The notes: a model not told the origin generated them from the sequence alone. A stretch of 64,000 nt of DNA from Mesorhizobium sp. (GCA_027492275.1 JAPUFC010000097.1:94720-158719); one strand, 5' to 3'; positions 42,285 to 53,293 are shown, numbered from the stretch's first letter. Numbers and translations: made by a program.

Positions 42285-43009
42285 ACGAGCCCGGCCGGGG
42301 CAGGGAACGTGTCCGCTGGTTCGGGCGGGGTCTAAGGGCGGGGTTCTCGCTGCCCGGCCTCATGCTGACCGGGGCGATCGTCGGCTTCGTCGGCCTGGCC
42401 CGGGAGTCCGGCCTCGGTTATGGCGAGACCCTCGTCATGACGGCTTTCGTCTGGGCCCTGCCCGCGCAGGTGGTCCTGATCGGCATGATCCTGTCGGGCG
42501 CTTCGCTTCCCGCCGCCGCGCTCGCCGTGGGCCTCTCTTCAGTGCGCCTGATGCCGATGGCGGTGGCGCTGATGCCCGACATGCGCGCTCCGAAGATGCC
42601 GCAGTGGGTCCTCTACCTCCTGTCGCATTTCGTCGCCGTCACGGCCTGGGTCATCGCTCTCGAACGGTTGCCCGCCATTCCCCGCGAGATGCGCGCGGTC
42701 TTTTTCGCCGGTCTGGGGGTCATCACCTGCTTCGGCAACACGGCCGTCGTGGCCGTGGCCTACCCGCTGGTCGGCGGGCTGCCGCCGCTTCTGTCGGCGG
42801 GCCTGTTCATGCTGACGCCGATCTACTTCCTGATGTCCATGTGGAAATCGGCCCGCGAGCCCGCCGCCTATGTCGCGCTCGGCTGCGGCGTCGTGCTCGG
42901 TCCCGTCTTCCACGTCCACATGCCGCAATTCGACCTGCTGGCGGCGGGACTGATCGGCGGCGCCATCGCCTACGCCTATCACCTCCTGTCACGGAAGCGC
43001 CGGTCATGA
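42275..43009 (+). CDS. azlC: AzlC family protein, branched-chain amino acid export subunit
   Basis: With AzlD this forms a branched-chain amino acid exporter of the inner membrane. The 244-residue product has six or seven hydrophobic segments, the AzlC motif PGLMLTGAIVGFVGLARESG near the start, and GLSSVRLMPMAVALMPDMR. The start is the ATG at 42275 or a second ATG two codons later; the latter overlaps the stop of a short leader frame. azlD overlaps its end by four bases. Confidence 0.88.
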   Translation: MGMNEPGRGRERVRWFGRGLRAGFSLPGLMLTGAIVGFVGLARESGLGYGETLVMTAFVWALPAQVVLIGMILSGASLPAAALAVGLSSVRLMPMAVALMPDMRAPKMPQWVLYLLSHFVAVTAWVIALERLPAIPREMRAVFFAGLGVITCFGNTAVVAVAYPLVGGLPPLLSAGLFMLTPIYFLMSMWKSAREPAAYVALGCGVVLGPVFHVHMPQFDLLAAGLIGGAIAYAYHLLSRKRRS

Positions 43010-43356
43010 GCTACCATGCGCTCGACGACTGGTGGTGGCCGTATCTGTTCATCCTCGTCGCCGGCTGGCTGGCCACCGACGTGTGGCGCGTCCTCGGCGT
43101 CTATCTCGCCGGACGGCTGGCGACCGATTCGGAATGGCTGGTGCTGGCCCGCACCGTCGCCACCGCGCTTGCGGCCGGCGTCGTCGGCAATCTGGTCGTG
43201 TTCCCGGGCGGCGCCCTCGCGGCCACGCCGCTGGCGGTGCGCATCGGCGCGGTGGCGATGGGCTTCGGCGCCTATCTGGTCTCCGGCAGGCGCATCATCG
43301 CCGGCATCGCCGCCTGCGAGGCGATGCTGATGGGCTACCTGCTCCTCATCGGATAG
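43006..43356 (+). CDS. azlD: AzlD family protein, small subunit of amino acid exporter
   Basis: The 116-residue membrane protein starts MSYHALDDWWWPYLFILVAGW and has four hydrophobic segments. WLATDVWRVLGVYLAGRL is typical of AzlD. It functions with AzlC; the ATGA overlap ensures equal translation. Its stop is immediately next to the stop of the convergent HIT gene, with no spacer. Confidence 0.88.
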   Translation: MSYHALDDWWWPYLFILVAGWLATDVWRVLGVYLAGRLATDSEWLVLARTVATALAAGVVGNLVVFPGGALAATPLAVRIGAVAMGFGAYLVSGRRIIAGIAACEAMLMGYLLLIG

Positions 43357-43782
43357 TCACGAAGCGAGCGCGGCGCGCACCTTCGCGGCGTTGGCGGCCA
43401 GCACGTCCGGCTTCTCGAAGTCGCCCGCGTGGCGTTGCAGCGGCACCCCGTCGAAGCGCGGGATGACGTGGACGTGCAGGTGGAAGACGGTCTGGCCGGC
43501 AGGCGCCTCGTTGAACTGCATGACCGTCAGCCCGTCCGCCGCAAAGGCCTTCTTCACCGCCACGCCGATCGTCTGCACGACGGGCAGCAGCCTGGCCAGC
43601 ACCGCCGGATCGGCGTCGAGAAGGTTGCGCGATGCCGCGCGGGGGATCACCAGCGTGTGACCCGGCCCCTGCGGCATGACGTCCATGAAGGCGACGAAAT
43701 CGGCATCCTCGTAGACCTGGTGCGACGGCATCTCGCCGCGCAGGATCTTGGCGAAGACGTTGGAGGGATCGTAGGCGGGCAT
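43357..43782 (-). CDS. HIT family nucleotide hydrolase/transferase
   Basis: The 141-residue protein has the histidine triad in TVFHLHVHVIPRFDG and the nucleotide-binding start NVFAKILRGEMPSHQVYEDADFVAF-like region. It resembles HinT-type AMP-lysine or AMP-amide hydrolases; the natural substrate is unknown. The ATG at 43782 was chosen because upstream in-frame codons fall into the heptad repeat region. It lies 87 bases after the FemAB-like gene and may share its transcript. Confidence 0.93.
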   Translation of the reverse strand: MPAYDPSNVFAKILRGEMPSHQVYEDADFVAFMDVMPQGPGHTLVIPRAASRNLLDADPAVLARLLPVVQTIGVAVKKAFAADGLTVMQFNEAPAGQTVFHLHVHVIPRFDGVPLQRHAGDFEKPDVLAANAAKVRAALAS

Positions 43783-43794
43783 GGCGGTTCCTGA

Positions 43795-43869
43795 GCGAAT
43801 GGCGAATAGGAAATAGCGAATAGGGCACCGCAGGTCCACCGCGCAGGCTCTCTCGCTACTGGCTATTCG

Positions 43870-43877
<8 letters not shown>
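43795..43877. repeat. Inverted repeat built from GCGAATA-type heptads
   Basis: Four heptads run on the plus strand at 43795-43822 (GCGAATG, GCGAATA, GGAAATA, GCGAATA) and four on the minus strand at 43850-43877 (GCGAGTA, GCGAATA, GCCAGTA, GCGAGAG), separated by 27 bases. The right arm supplies the TAG stop of the FemAB-like gene. The arms could pair into a long imperfect hairpin in the transcript. Confidence 0.8.
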
Positions 43878-45078
<1,201 letters not shown>

Positions 45079-45121
45079 GCCGCCTATCTAAGCACATTTC
45101 GCGGCGCAGCAAGACGGGCGC

Positions 45122-45850
45122 TCACGCGATGAAGGGTTCCGCCGGGTCGAAACCCTCGAACGTCATCTGGTCGGCATGTCGGCGCGTGGCGTCCACCGCG
45201 TCGGGGCCGCGCACGGTCCAGGTGATGACGGGCATGGCCAGCCTGTCGCGCACGAATGACACGAACGGGTTGGGCAGTTGCGTGACGTCGAAGGAAACGA
45301 AGGAGATGCCGTTCGCGAGCATCGAGAAATGCGCCTCCAGCTCGTGCGGGGCAACGCCCGTCGCCGTCAGCCCGGCCGGAATGCCTGGCGCGTGGCGGGC
45401 GAAATCGCGGACCAGCCAATGGTCGAAGGACATGATCGCCGCCTTGCCGTCATAGCGTTCCAGGTCGCGGGCGACCGCCGCGACCAGCCCCTCGTCATGG
45501 CCGGGTATGCCCTTGATCTCGATGACCAGCGGCACGCGCCCGGCGACCAGGTCGAGCGTTTCGCCGAGCGTCGGCGCATGGTCGGACGTCCCGCCGATCC
45601 TGAGCGCGCCCATCTCGGCGGCGGTGCGCTGCCAGACGAAGCCCGTCGTGCCGGCAAGGCGCGACAGATGGTCGTCATGGAAGACGACCGGCACGCCGTC
45701 CGCCGTCAGATGCACGTCGCATTCGATGGAAAAGCCTTTTTCGGCCGCCGCCGCGAAGGCGGACAGCGTGTTCTCCCAGCGCGTCCGGTTGCCGTCGTGC
45801 AAGCCGCGATGCGCGATGGGACGTTCGGTCAGCCAGGCGATGTCGTTCAC
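45122..45850 (-). CDS. Glycerophosphodiester phosphodiesterase
   Basis: The enzyme releases an alcohol and glycerol-3-phosphate from glycerophosphodiesters. Motifs are RPIAHRGLHD, ENTLSAF, IECDVHLTADGVPVVFHDD and VIEIKG, giving the His, Glu and Asp residues of the GDPD active site. There is no signal peptide, so it is cytoplasmic. The start is taken as GTG at 45850, preceded by GAGAGG; ATGs at 45889 and 45883 are in frame but have weak sites. About 242 residues. Confidence 0.9.
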   Translation of the reverse strand: MNDIAWLTERPIAHRGLHDGNRTRWENTLSAFAAAAEKGFSIECDVHLTADGVPVVFHDDHLSRLAGTTGFVWQRTAAEMGALRIGGTSDHAPTLGETLDLVAGRVPLVIEIKGIPGHDEGLVAAVARDLERYDGKAAIMSFDHWLVRDFARHAPGIPAGLTATGVAPHELEAHFSMLANGISFVSFDVTQLPNPFVSFVRDRLAMPVITWTVRGPDAVDATRRHADQMTFEGFDPAEPFIA

Positions 45851-46012
45851 CGCCGAGCCTCTCTTGTCGATTGTGCTGCCCATCGCCATGACCTATCTGC
45901 CTTTGCCAACGAATTTGCGGCACCGGATTGCGCCGCGCGCCTTGCTCGTGCCACGACTGTCTCGTCAACTCGGCGGTCTCGCGACGGGATGGCGTCGCCA
46001 ACGGAGTATCCC

Positions 46013-46843
46013 ATGCGGGCATCGCGCCTCAAGACACTGTCTCTCGCCCTGCCGCTCGCCATGCTGTGCGGCCAGGCTTTCGCCGTCCCGCTGCTCCAGC
46101 ACCGCGCCGTCTACGACCTGAGGCTCGACAGCGCCTCGCCGAAGTCGGGCATCTCCTCCATCTCGGGGCGCATGGTCTACGAGTTCAGGGGCACGGCCTG
46201 CGAGGGCTACACGACGCGCTTCCGCTACGTGACGCGCTCGGCGGCGCGCGAGACCTCGCAGCTCACCGACCAGCAGACCACGACCTTCGAGGACGGCGAC
46301 GCCAAGACCTTCAGCTTCTCGACCAAGTCCTACACCGACCAGACCCTCGACAAGGAACTGCGCGGCGAGGCCAGCCGCGACGGCGGGACGCTCAAGGTGC
46401 AGATCGACAAGCCGGCGACGAACCGGCTCGAACTCGATGCCGCGCAGTTCCCGACGCAGCATCTGGTCGACCTGATCGATCGCGTCGGCAAGGGCGAGAC
46501 CTTCTACGAGACGACGATCTTCGACGGCTCCGAGGACGCCGACAAGGTGATGACCACCACGGTGGTGGTGGGCAAGAAGGAGGCTCTGAAGGCCGCCGAC
46601 CCGGAAGCGAAGCCGCTGGCCGTGCTGCCGGCGCAGTCCTTCTGGCCGGTCGACATCGCCTACTACAGCGAGGCGGACGAGGGCGGCGAGCAGTTGCCGG
46701 AGTATCGCATCAGCTTCAAGCTCTACGAGAACGGCCTGACCCGAGACCTGGTGATGGACTATGGCGAATTCGTCGTGAAGGGAACGCTGGTCGACCTGGC
46801 GGTTTTCCCGGCCGACGCCAAGCCCTGCGACAAGCCGGACTGA
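46013..46843 (+). CDS. eipB: Periplasmic cell-envelope integrity protein EipB (DUF1849)
   Basis: The 276-residue product has a signal peptide (cleavage after QAFA, about residue 24) and the DUF1849 beta-spiral domain: HRAVYDLRLDSASPKSGI, GRMVYEFRG, CEGYTTRFRY and MDYGEFVVKGTLVDL. Cys63 and Cys272 match the spacing of the conserved disulfide in Brucella EipB. EipB is needed for envelope integrity in Brucella. Divergent from the GDPD gene. Confidence 0.93.
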   Translation: MRASRLKTLSLALPLAMLCGQAFAVPLLQHRAVYDLRLDSASPKSGISSISGRMVYEFRGTACEGYTTRFRYVTRSAARETSQLTDQQTTTFEDGDAKTFSFSTKSYTDQTLDKELRGEASRDGGTLKVQIDKPATNRLELDAAQFPTQHLVDLIDRVGKGETFYETTIFDGSEDADKVMTTTVVVGKKEALKAADPEAKPLAVLPAQSFWPVDIAYYSEADEGGEQLPEYRISFKLYENGLTRDLVMDYGEFVVKGTLVDLAVFPADAKPCDKPD

Positions 46844-46862
46844 AGCGCCGGCAGGGGCCGCG

Positions 46863-46891
46863 CTTGCCAAGCATGGCGGCAGCGTCTATAT
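46863..46891 (+). promoter_or_regulatory. Promoter of the rpsB-tsf operon
   Basis: CTTGCC (46863-46868) and CTATAT (46886-46891) are 17 bases apart, an almost exact match to the rhizobial CTTGAC-N17-CTATAT consensus. Transcription from about 46898 leaves a leader of roughly 120 bases before rpsB. Confidence 0.75.
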
Positions 46892-47017
46892 GCCGCCGCA
46901 TTCCACACACGGACTTTGGTGACGTGCCGGGAGAAATCCGGCCGGAACCTCCGGTGGCGGCGAGGGAATCGTCCCGACCCGTCGTGTCCGTGGAGGCCAA
47001 CCGGAAAGGATACGAGA

Positions 47018-47794
47018 ATGGCACTGCCCGACTTCAGCATGCGCCAGCTTCTGGAAGCTGGCACCCACTTCGGCCACCAGACCCATCGCTGGAACCCGAA
47101 GATGGCGCCCTACATCTACGGCGCGCGCAACAACATCCACATCATCGACCTCAGCCAGACCGTGCCGATGCTGCACCAGGCGCTCAAGGTCGTGTCCGAC
47201 ACCGTGGCGCGCGGCGGCCGCGTGCTGTTCGTCGGCACCAAGCGCCAGGCGTCCGACATCGTCGCCGACGCCGCGCAGCGCTCGGCGCAGTACTACGTGA
47301 ATTCGCGCTGGCTCGGCGGCATGCTGACCAACTGGAAGACGATCTCCAACTCGATCCAGCGCCTGCGCAAGCTGGACGAGCTGCTGGCCGGCGAGGCCCA
47401 GGGCTTCACCAAGAAGGAGCGCCTGAACCTCGACCGCGAGCGCGAGAAGCTCAACAAGGCGCTCGGCGGCATCAAGGACATGGGCTCGACCCCCGACCTG
47501 ATGTTCGTGATCGACACCAACAAGGAGGCGATCGCGATCCTCGAGGCCAAGCGTCTCGGCATCCCGGTCGTCGCCGTCATCGATTCGAATTGCGACCCGG
47601 ACAAGGTCGACTACCCGATCCCCGGCAATGACGACGCCGCCCGCGCCATCGCGCTCTACTGCGAACTGATCGCCAAGGCCGCCATCGACGGCATCGCGCG
47701 TCAGCAGGGCGCTTTCGGCGTCGACGTCGGCGCCTCGGCCGAGGCGCCGGTGGAGCCGGCGCTGGACGACAACAAGGACCAGGCCGGCGCCTGA
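47018..47794 (+). CDS. rpsB: 30S ribosomal protein S2
   Basis: The 258-residue small-subunit protein starts [20 protein letters not shown] and has the S2 signatures [23 protein letters not shown] and [13 protein letters not shown]. The ATG at 47018 follows AAAGGA. The C-terminal tail is acidic and extended by about 20 residues compared with E. coli. Leading gene of the rpsB-tsf pair, expressed from a strong promoter. Confidence 0.98.
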   Translation: MALPDFSMRQLLEAGTHFGHQTHRWNPKMAPYIYGARNNIHIIDLSQTVPMLHQALKVVSDTVARGGRVLFVGTKRQASDIVADAAQRSAQYYVNSRWLGGMLTNWKTISNSIQRLRKLDELLAGEAQGFTKKERLNLDREREKLNKALGGIKDMGSTPDLMFVIDTNKEAIAILEAKRLGIPVVAVIDSNCDPDKVDYPIPGNDDAARAIALYCELIAKAAIDGIARQQGAFGVDVGASAEAPVEPALDDNKDQAGA

Positions 47795-47834
47795 TCGCCG
47801 GCCGACCGGAGGCATCGCCTCCGCCATATTGTGA

Positions 47835-47859
47835 GGCGGCCTCGGGTTTTCAGGCCGCC
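47835..47859 (+). other. Hairpin in the rpsB-tsf gap
   Basis: GGCGGCCT and AGGCCGCC form an eight-base stem with a nine-base loop but no T-run follows, so it may be an attenuator or processing site rather than a full terminator. Confidence 0.5.
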
Positions 47860-47926
47860 GGGCGTCGGGGCGCATCATCGGCAGCGATGGTGCGCCGGCG
47901 CGTTTTGAGAGGATGAAGAGGCTTCG

Positions 47927-48850
47927 ATGAGCATTTCGGCGACACAGGTGAAGGAACTCCGCGAACTGACCGGCGCGGGCATGATGGACTGCAAGGCCGC
48001 GCTGGCCGAGACCGGCGGCGACATGGAGGCGGCCGTCGACTGGCTGCGCAAGAAGGGCATCGCCAAGGCCGACAAGAAGGCCGGCCGCACCGCCGCCGAG
48101 GGCCTGATCGGCATCGACGGCGGCTTCCGCGAGGCTGCCGTGGTCGAGGTCAACTCCGAGACGGACTTCGTCGCCCGCAACGAGGCCTTCCAGGATCTCG
48201 TGCGCAACGTCGCCAAGGTCGCGCTGGCTTTCGGCCCCGCCACCGACGCCGTCGCCAACGCCAGCTATCCGGGCTCCGACAAGTCGGTGGCCGACACGAT
48301 CAAGGACGCGATCGGCACGATCGGCGAGAACATGAGCTTCCGCCGCGCCGCCAAGCTGTCGGTGCAGCACGGCGCGGTCGCCACCTACGTGCACAATTCG
48401 GTCGCCGACGGGCTGGGCAAGATCGGCGTGCTGGTCGCGGTCGAGACGACCGGCAACGAGGAGGCCGCGCGCGCCTTCGGCCGTCAGGTCGCCATGCACG
48501 TCGCGGCCACCAACCCGATCTCGCTGTCGGTCGACCAGGTCGATCCGGCCGCGGTGGAGCGCGAGCGCGCCATCTTCTCCGAGCAGGCCCGCCAGTCCGG
48601 CAAGCCCGAGAACGTCATCGAGAAGATGATCGAGGGCCGCCTGCGCAAGTTCTACGAGGAGGTCGTGCTGATGAAGCAGGCCTTCGTCATGAACCCGGAC
48701 GTCACGGTCGAGAAGGCGCTGAAGGATGCCGAGAAGGAGATCGGCGCGCCGGCCGCGATCACCGGCTACGTGCGCTTCGCGCTCGGCGAGGGCATCCAGA
48801 AGGAAGCCACGGATTTCGCCGCGGAAGTCGCGGCCGCCGTAAAAGGTTAA
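47927..48850 (+). CDS. tsf: Translation elongation factor Ts
   Basis: EF-Ts recharges EF-Tu with GTP. The 307-residue product has the N-terminal UBA-like start [20 protein letters not shown], the core [16 protein letters not shown] and the C-terminal [15 protein letters not shown]. The ATG at 47927 is preceded by GAGAGGATGAAGAGG. It is followed by two terminator-like hairpins. Confidence 0.98.
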   Translation: MSISATQVKELRELTGAGMMDCKAALAETGGDMEAAVDWLRKKGIAKADKKAGRTAAEGLIGIDGGFREAAVVEVNSETDFVARNEAFQDLVRNVAKVALAFGPATDAVANASYPGSDKSVADTIKDAIGTIGENMSFRRAAKLSVQHGAVATYVHNSVADGLGKIGVLVAVETTGNEEAARAFGRQVAMHVAATNPISLSVDQVDPAAVERERAIFSEQARQSGKPENVIEKMIEGRLRKFYEEVVLMKQAFVMNPDVTVEKALKDAEKEIGAPAAITGYVRFALGEGIQKEATDFAAEVAAAVKG

Positions 48851-48857
48851 CGGCTTC

Positions 48858-48877
48858 AACCGCTTCTCGCGGTTTTT
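48858..48877 (+). terminator. Small terminator-like hairpin after tsf
   Basis: AACCGC and GCGGTT pair around a five-base loop and run into TTT; it lies eight bases after the tsf stop. Confidence 0.45.
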
Positions 48878-48891
48878 GCGCACGATCGGGA

Positions 48892-48921
48892 AAGGGCGCC
48901 GCGTGACATCGCGGCGCCCTT
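48892..48921 (+). terminator. Terminator between tsf and pyrH
   Basis: A perfect 12-base stem (AAGGGCGCCGCG and its complement) with loop TGACAT; the T-run is short, so termination may be partial. Confidence 0.65.
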
Positions 48922-48994
48922 CGTGTATTCGCCTTCGCCAGCGGGGCTGGCAGGCGGCGGCCCCCGCGATTCCATGCGTGCGGACAGAGGCCAG

Positions 48995-49711
48995 ATGACC
49001 GGCAAGCCAATCTACAGACGCGTCCTGCTCAAGGCTTCGGGCGAGGCGCTGATGGGCGACCAGCACTTCGGCATCGACGTCTCCGTGGTCGACCGCATCG
49101 CCGCCGACATCGCCGAGGCGCGGGCGATGGGCGTCGAGGTCGGCGTGGTGATCGGCGGCGGCAACATCTTCCGCGGCGTCGCGGTGGCCTCCAAGGGCGG
49201 CGACCGCGTGACCGGCGACCACATGGGCATGCTGGCCACCGTCATCAACTCGCTGGCGCTGCGCACCTCGCTGACCAAGCTCGGCGTCGAGGCGGTGGTG
49301 CTGTCGGCCATCGCCATGCCGGAGATCTGCGAGAGCTTCTCGCAGCGCCAGGCGACCGGCTACATGAACGAGGGCAAGGTGGTGATCTTCGCCGGCGGCA
49401 CCGGCAACCCGTTCTTCACCACCGATTCGGCAGCCGCGCTGCGCGCCGCCGAGATCGGTGCGGATGCGCTGTTCAAGGGCACGCAGGTCGACGGCGTCTA
49501 TTCGGCCGATCCCAAGAAGGATCCGGGCGCGGTGCGCTACGAGCGCATCACCCACCAGGAGGTGCTGGCCAGGGGGCTCGCCATCATGGATACGGCCGCG
49601 ATTGCGCTTGCGCGGGAAAACAACATTCCGATAATCGTCTATTCCATACACGAGCAGGGCGGCTTCGGCGCAATCCTGAGGGGCGGCGGCCACTGCACGG
49701 TCGTTTCCTGA
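48995..49711 (+). CDS. pyrH: UMP kinase
   Basis: PyrH phosphorylates UMP to UDP. The 238-residue product of the amino-acid-kinase fold has YRRVLLKASGEALMG, VVIGGGNIFRG, FAGGTGNPFFTTDSAA and GTQVDGVYSADPKKD. The ATG at 48995 follows AGAGG; an earlier in-frame ATG at 48974 would add seven residues. It heads the pyrH-frr-uppS-cdsA-rseP run. Confidence 0.96.
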   Translation: MTGKPIYRRVLLKASGEALMGDQHFGIDVSVVDRIAADIAEARAMGVEVGVVIGGGNIFRGVAVASKGGDRVTGDHMGMLATVINSLALRTSLTKLGVEAVVLSAIAMPEICESFSQRQATGYMNEGKVVIFAGGTGNPFFTTDSAAALRAAEIGADALFKGTQVDGVYSADPKKDPGAVRYERITHQEVLARGLAIMDTAAIALARENNIPIIVYSIHEQGGFGAILRGGGHCTVVS

Positions 49712-49762
49712 CGCGCCACCCATGGCGCCCGGATCGCGCCGGAAGTCCAAGGAGACAGAAGA

Positions 49763-50320
49763 ATGAAGAGTGGAGACTATCAGGACATCAACCGGCGCAT
49801 GGAAGGCGCTGTCGGCGCGTTCAAGAACGACATCGCCTCGCTGCGGACAGGGCGCGCCTCGGCCAACCTCCTCGATGCCGTCACCGTGCAGGCCTACGGC
49901 ACGGCCATGCCGATCAACCAGGTCGCCAACGTCTCCGTGCCGGAGCCCCGCATGATCTCCGTGTCGGTGTGGGACAAGTCGATGGTGTCGGCGGTCGACC
50001 GCGCCATCCGCGAGGCCAATCTCGGCTTCAACCCCATCGTCGACGGCGTCAACCTGCGCATCCCGTTGCCCGAGCTCAACGAGCAGCGCCGCAAGGAACT
50101 GGCCAAGCTCGCCCACGGCTACGCCGAGAACGCCCGCGTCGCGATCCGGCACGTGCGGCGTGACGGCATGGACTATCTGAAGAAGGCGGAGAAGGACGGC
50201 GACATCGGCGAGGACGATCACCGCCGCGAGGCCGACCGGGTGCAGAAATTGACCGACGAGACCATCGCCCAGGTCGATTCCCTGCTGGCCGCCAAGGAAG
50301 CGGAGATCATGCAGGTTTGA
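49763..50320 (+). CDS. frr: Ribosome recycling factor
   Basis: RRF splits post-termination ribosomes together with EF-G. The 185-residue product has [52 protein letters not shown] and [14 protein letters not shown]. Length equals the E. coli protein. AAGGAGACAGAAG precedes the ATG, a strong ribosome binding site. 37 bases separate it from uppS. Confidence 0.98.
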   Translation: MKSGDYQDINRRMEGAVGAFKNDIASLRTGRASANLLDAVTVQAYGTAMPINQVANVSVPEPRMISVSVWDKSMVSAVDRAIREANLGFNPIVDGVNLRIPLPELNEQRRKELAKLAHGYAENARVAIRHVRRDGMDYLKKAEKDGDIGEDDHRREADRVQKLTDETIAQVDSLLAAKEAEIMQV

Positions 50321-50357
50321 GGGAGTCCGCCCTGCCGGACGCTGAAAGCGAGCGGAA

Positions 50358-51077
50358 GTGACCACGCCCGAGCACGTCGCGATCATCATGGACGGCAATG
50401 GCCGCTGGGCCAAGGCCCGGGGCCTGCCGCGCGTGGCCGGCCATCGCGCCGGCGTCGAGGCGTTGCGCGAAACGGTGCGCGTGGCCTCGGATCTCGGCAT
50501 CTCCTGGCTGACCGTCTACGCCTTCTCCTCGGAGAACTGGTCGCGGCCCGCCGCCGAGGTCAGCGACCTGATGGGCCTGCTCAAGATCTTCATCCGCCGC
50601 GATCTCGCCGAGCTGCACCGCAACGGCGTGCGCGTGCGCATCATCGGCGACCGCGCCGGCCTGTCGCCCGACATCAACGGCCTTCTGGACGAGGCGGAGG
50701 CCCTGACGGCGGGCAACCGCATTCTCAACCTCGTCGTCGCCTTCAACTATGGCGGCCGCGACGAGATCGTGCGCGCGGCGCGCAAGATCGCGGAGGCGGT
50801 GCGGCGCGGCGAGCTGGCGAGCGAGGCGGTGTCGCCCGAACTGTTCGCGGCGCATCTGGACACGTTCGACATCCCCGACCCGGACCTCGTGATCCGCACC
50901 AGCGGCGAGCTGCGGCTGTCGAACTTCCTGCCCTGGCAGGCCGCCTACAGCGAGCTGGTCTTCATGCCCTGCTACTGGCCGGATTTCCGGCGCGACACCA
51001 TGCTGGAGGCGCTCGAGCAATATGCCGCGCGCGAGCGGCGCTTCGGCGGCGTCGTCGCGCGGGGCATGGCATCGTGA
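50358..51077 (+). CDS. uppS: Isoprenyl transferase (undecaprenyl diphosphate synthase)
   Basis: UppS builds the C55 lipid carrier used for peptidoglycan and O-antigen. The 239-residue product has [20 protein letters not shown] with the catalytic Asp, [10 protein letters not shown], and [19 protein letters not shown]. The start is GTG at 50358. The stop overlaps the cdsA GTG start (GTGA), so the two are translationally coupled. Confidence 0.96.
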   Translation: MTTPEHVAIIMDGNGRWAKARGLPRVAGHRAGVEALRETVRVASDLGISWLTVYAFSSENWSRPAAEVSDLMGLLKIFIRRDLAELHRNGVRVRIIGDRAGLSPDINGLLDEAEALTAGNRILNLVVAFNYGGRDEIVRAARKIAEAVRRGELASEAVSPELFAAHLDTFDIPDPDLVIRTSGELRLSNFLPWQAAYSELVFMPCYWPDFRRDTMLEALEQYAARERRFGGVVARGMAS

Positions 51078-51907
51078 GCGGCGAGGGCGGTCGTCTCAGC
51101 AATCTGCAATTGCGGATTGTCTCCTCCGTCGTCCTCGCGGCCGCCGTCCTGGGGCTGACCTGCCTCGGCGGCCTGCCCTTCCGGCTTCTCGCGGTCGCCA
51201 TCGGCGCCGCCATGATGGTCGAATGGTGCGCGATGGCGGGCGAGGCCTGCTCCCGGCGCGGCGCCGCCATCGCCGGCGGCTTCCTGTGCGCCATGCTCCT
51301 GGCCATACTGGCCGGCCTGCCGGCCGAGCTGGTCTTTTCCCTTCTCGGCGCGGGCGTCGTGGCCAGCCTGGTGGACAGCCGCATCCGCCGCGAGCAGGTC
51401 TGGCCGGCGGCCGGGCTTGCCTATGCCGGCCTCTCGGCCGCGTCGCTCGCCTTCCTGCGCGGCTCGGACCAGGCCGGGCTGGTCGCGATCCTGTTCCTCT
51501 TCGCCGTCGTCTGGGCGACCGACGTGATGGCTTATTTCTGCGGCCGCGCGCTCGGCGGGCCGAAGCTCGCGCCGTCGATCTCGCCCGGCAAGACCCGCAG
51601 CGGCGCGGCCGGCGGCGCGCTGTTCGGGGTCCTGGCAGGTGTCGGCGTGGCGTTTGCGGCGGGCGCCAGCGTCCTGCTTCTCGCTCCCGCCGCGCTTCTG
51701 CTCTCCGTCGTCTCGCAGGCCGGCGACCTGTTCGAATCCTGGGTGAAGCGCCGTCACGGCAAGAAGGATTCTGGCGCGCTGATTCCCGGCCATGGCGGCG
51801 TCATGGACCGCGTCGACGGCCTCGTCGCCGCCGCGCTCGCGCTCTATGTGGTGGGCTGGCTGTCGGGAAGCGCCGACAACCCGGCGCAAGGCCTGTTGAT
51901 GCGCTGA
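51074..51907 (+). CDS. cdsA: Phosphatidate cytidylyltransferase
   Basis: CdsA makes CDP-diacylglycerol in the inner membrane. The 277-residue product has about seven hydrophobic segments and the signature region [18 protein letters not shown], then [12 protein letters not shown] and [11 protein letters not shown] near the end. The start is a GTG overlapping uppS. dxr, often found in this position elsewhere, is absent. Confidence 0.95.
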   Translation: MSGEGGRLSNLQLRIVSSVVLAAAVLGLTCLGGLPFRLLAVAIGAAMMVEWCAMAGEACSRRGAAIAGGFLCAMLLAILAGLPAELVFSLLGAGVVASLVDSRIRREQVWPAAGLAYAGLSAASLAFLRGSDQAGLVAILFLFAVVWATDVMAYFCGRALGGPKLAPSISPGKTRSGAAGGALFGVLAGVGVAFAAGASVLLLAPAALLLSVVSQAGDLFESWVKRRHGKKDSGALIPGHGGVMDRVDGLVAAALALYVVGWLSGSADNPAQGLLMR

Positions 51908-52006
51908 CATGGCTAGTTTCCGTTTGGTCTTGGATTTGTCGATATTGTCGCGACACTGCGGCGCGGCCGGTCCTGTCCGGCGGCAAGAAGGGTAGGGCGG
52001 GGTCAC

Positions 52007-53146
52007 TTGGACGGTTTCTTATCCGGGATATTCGGAACGCAGAGCCTGCTGATCGGCACCATCGTGCCGTTCCTCTTCGTCCTGACGGTCGTCGTCTTCA
52101 TCCATGAGATGGGCCACTATCTCGTCGGCCGCTGGTGCGGCATCGGCGTCAAGGCCTTCTCCATCGGGTTCGGGCCGGAGCTGATCGGGTTCGACGATCG
52201 CCGCGGCACGCGCTGGAAGCTCTGCGCCGTCCCGCTCGGCGGCTATGTCAAGTTCGTCGGAGACGGCAGCGCCACCAGCGCGCCCGACGCGGACGAGACC
52301 GAGCAGCTGACCGACGACGAGAAGAAGGTCGCCTTCCACACCCAGCCGGTCTGGAAGCGGGCCGCCACCGTCGCGGCGGGGCCGGCCTTCAACTTCCTGC
52401 TGACCATCGTGGTCTTCGCCATGTTCTTCGGCATCTACGGCCGCGGCATTTCCGAGCCGGTGGTCGCCGAGGTGCAGCCCGGCAGCCCCGCGGCCATCGC
52501 CGGAATCATGCCGGGCGACCGTTTCGTGCGCGTCGACGGCACGCCGGTCGAGACCTTCGCCGACGTGCAGCGGCTGGTGCAGGGCCGAGCCGGCGATCCG
52601 ATCACCTTCGTCATGCGACGCGACGGCGCGGAGATCGAGCTGGTCGCAACGCCGACGGTGTCGGAGCAGAAGGACGCGCTCGGCAACACGATCAAGGTCG
52701 GCCTGATCGGCGTGGTCAGCAATGCCGAGGTCGGGCAGATGCGGGTGATCGACTATTCGCCGCCGCAGGCCGTCGCGGAAGCGGTCAAGGAGACCGGCCA
52801 TATCCTCGTGCGCACGGGGCAGTTCCTGAAGCGATTCGTGGTCGGCCGGGAGGACAAGTGCCAGCTCGGCGGCCCGGTCAAGATCGCCAAGATGTCGGGC
52901 CAGGCCGCGCAGCTCGGCTTCGAATGGCTGGTGCAGCTCATCGCCTTGCTCTCCGTCGGCATCGGCTTTCTTAACCTTCTGCCGATTCCGCCGCTGGACG
53001 GAGGCCATCTCCTCTTCTACGCCATCGAGGCGGTGAAGGGGCGGCCGGTGTCGGACCGGGCGATGGAGGCGGTCTACCGGGTCGGCCTGCTGCTCGTGCT
53101 CGGCTTCATGGGCTTCGTCTTCTGGAACGACCTCTTCGCCTGCTGA
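52007..53146 (+). CDS. rseP: Site-2 zinc metalloprotease RseP/MmpA
   Basis: This inner-membrane protease cleaves anti-sigma factors or membrane stubs. The 379-residue product has the zinc site FIHEMGHYLVGRW, a central PDZ domain (PGSPAAIAGIMPGDRFVRVDG) and the second-ligand region NLLPIPPLDGGHLL. Only one PDZ is evident; E. coli RseP has two. The start is a TTG at 52007, since the first transmembrane helix and HEMGH lie immediately after. A palindrome TGTCGCGACA lies at 51946-51955. Confidence 0.95.
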   Translation: MDGFLSGIFGTQSLLIGTIVPFLFVLTVVVFIHEMGHYLVGRWCGIGVKAFSIGFGPELIGFDDRRGTRWKLCAVPLGGYVKFVGDGSATSAPDADETEQLTDDEKKVAFHTQPVWKRAATVAAGPAFNFLLTIVVFAMFFGIYGRGISEPVVAEVQPGSPAAIAGIMPGDRFVRVDGTPVETFADVQRLVQGRAGDPITFVMRRDGAEIELVATPTVSEQKDALGNTIKVGLIGVVSNAEVGQMRVIDYSPPQAVAEAVKETGHILVRTGQFLKRFVVGREDKCQLGGPVKIAKMSGQAAQLGFEWLVQLIALLSVGIGFLNLLPIPPLDGGHLLFYAIEAVKGRPVSDRAMEAVYRVGLLLVLGFMGFVFWNDLFAC

Positions 53147-53265
53147 ATCTTTAAGGAAATCCGCTGCTTCCGGCATTTGGTTGAGAGGGCGTTTACCATG
53201 AGCGGGTTTAGGCGTGACGCGAATGACACGGGACTCGTTTAAGTAAATGCAAATTAACCGGCACC

Positions 53266-53293
53266 CTTGCGTGTAGGGAAAATCCGGCTATTA
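53266..53293 (+). promoter_or_regulatory. Candidate promoter of bamA
   Basis: CTTGCG (53266-53271) and CTATTA (53288-53293) are 16 bases apart, in the 217-base gap after rseP. The leader would be about 60 bases. Confidence 0.5.

Noticed and set aside
47835-47859. Hairpin between rpsB and tsf as a terminator
   Set aside because: No T-run follows, and tsf is normally cotranscribed with rpsB, so it is listed only as a hairpin.
46886-50500. Open frame of 1204 codons antisense to rpsB, tsf, pyrH and frr
   Set aside because: Shadow of four certain genes; no recognisable domain.
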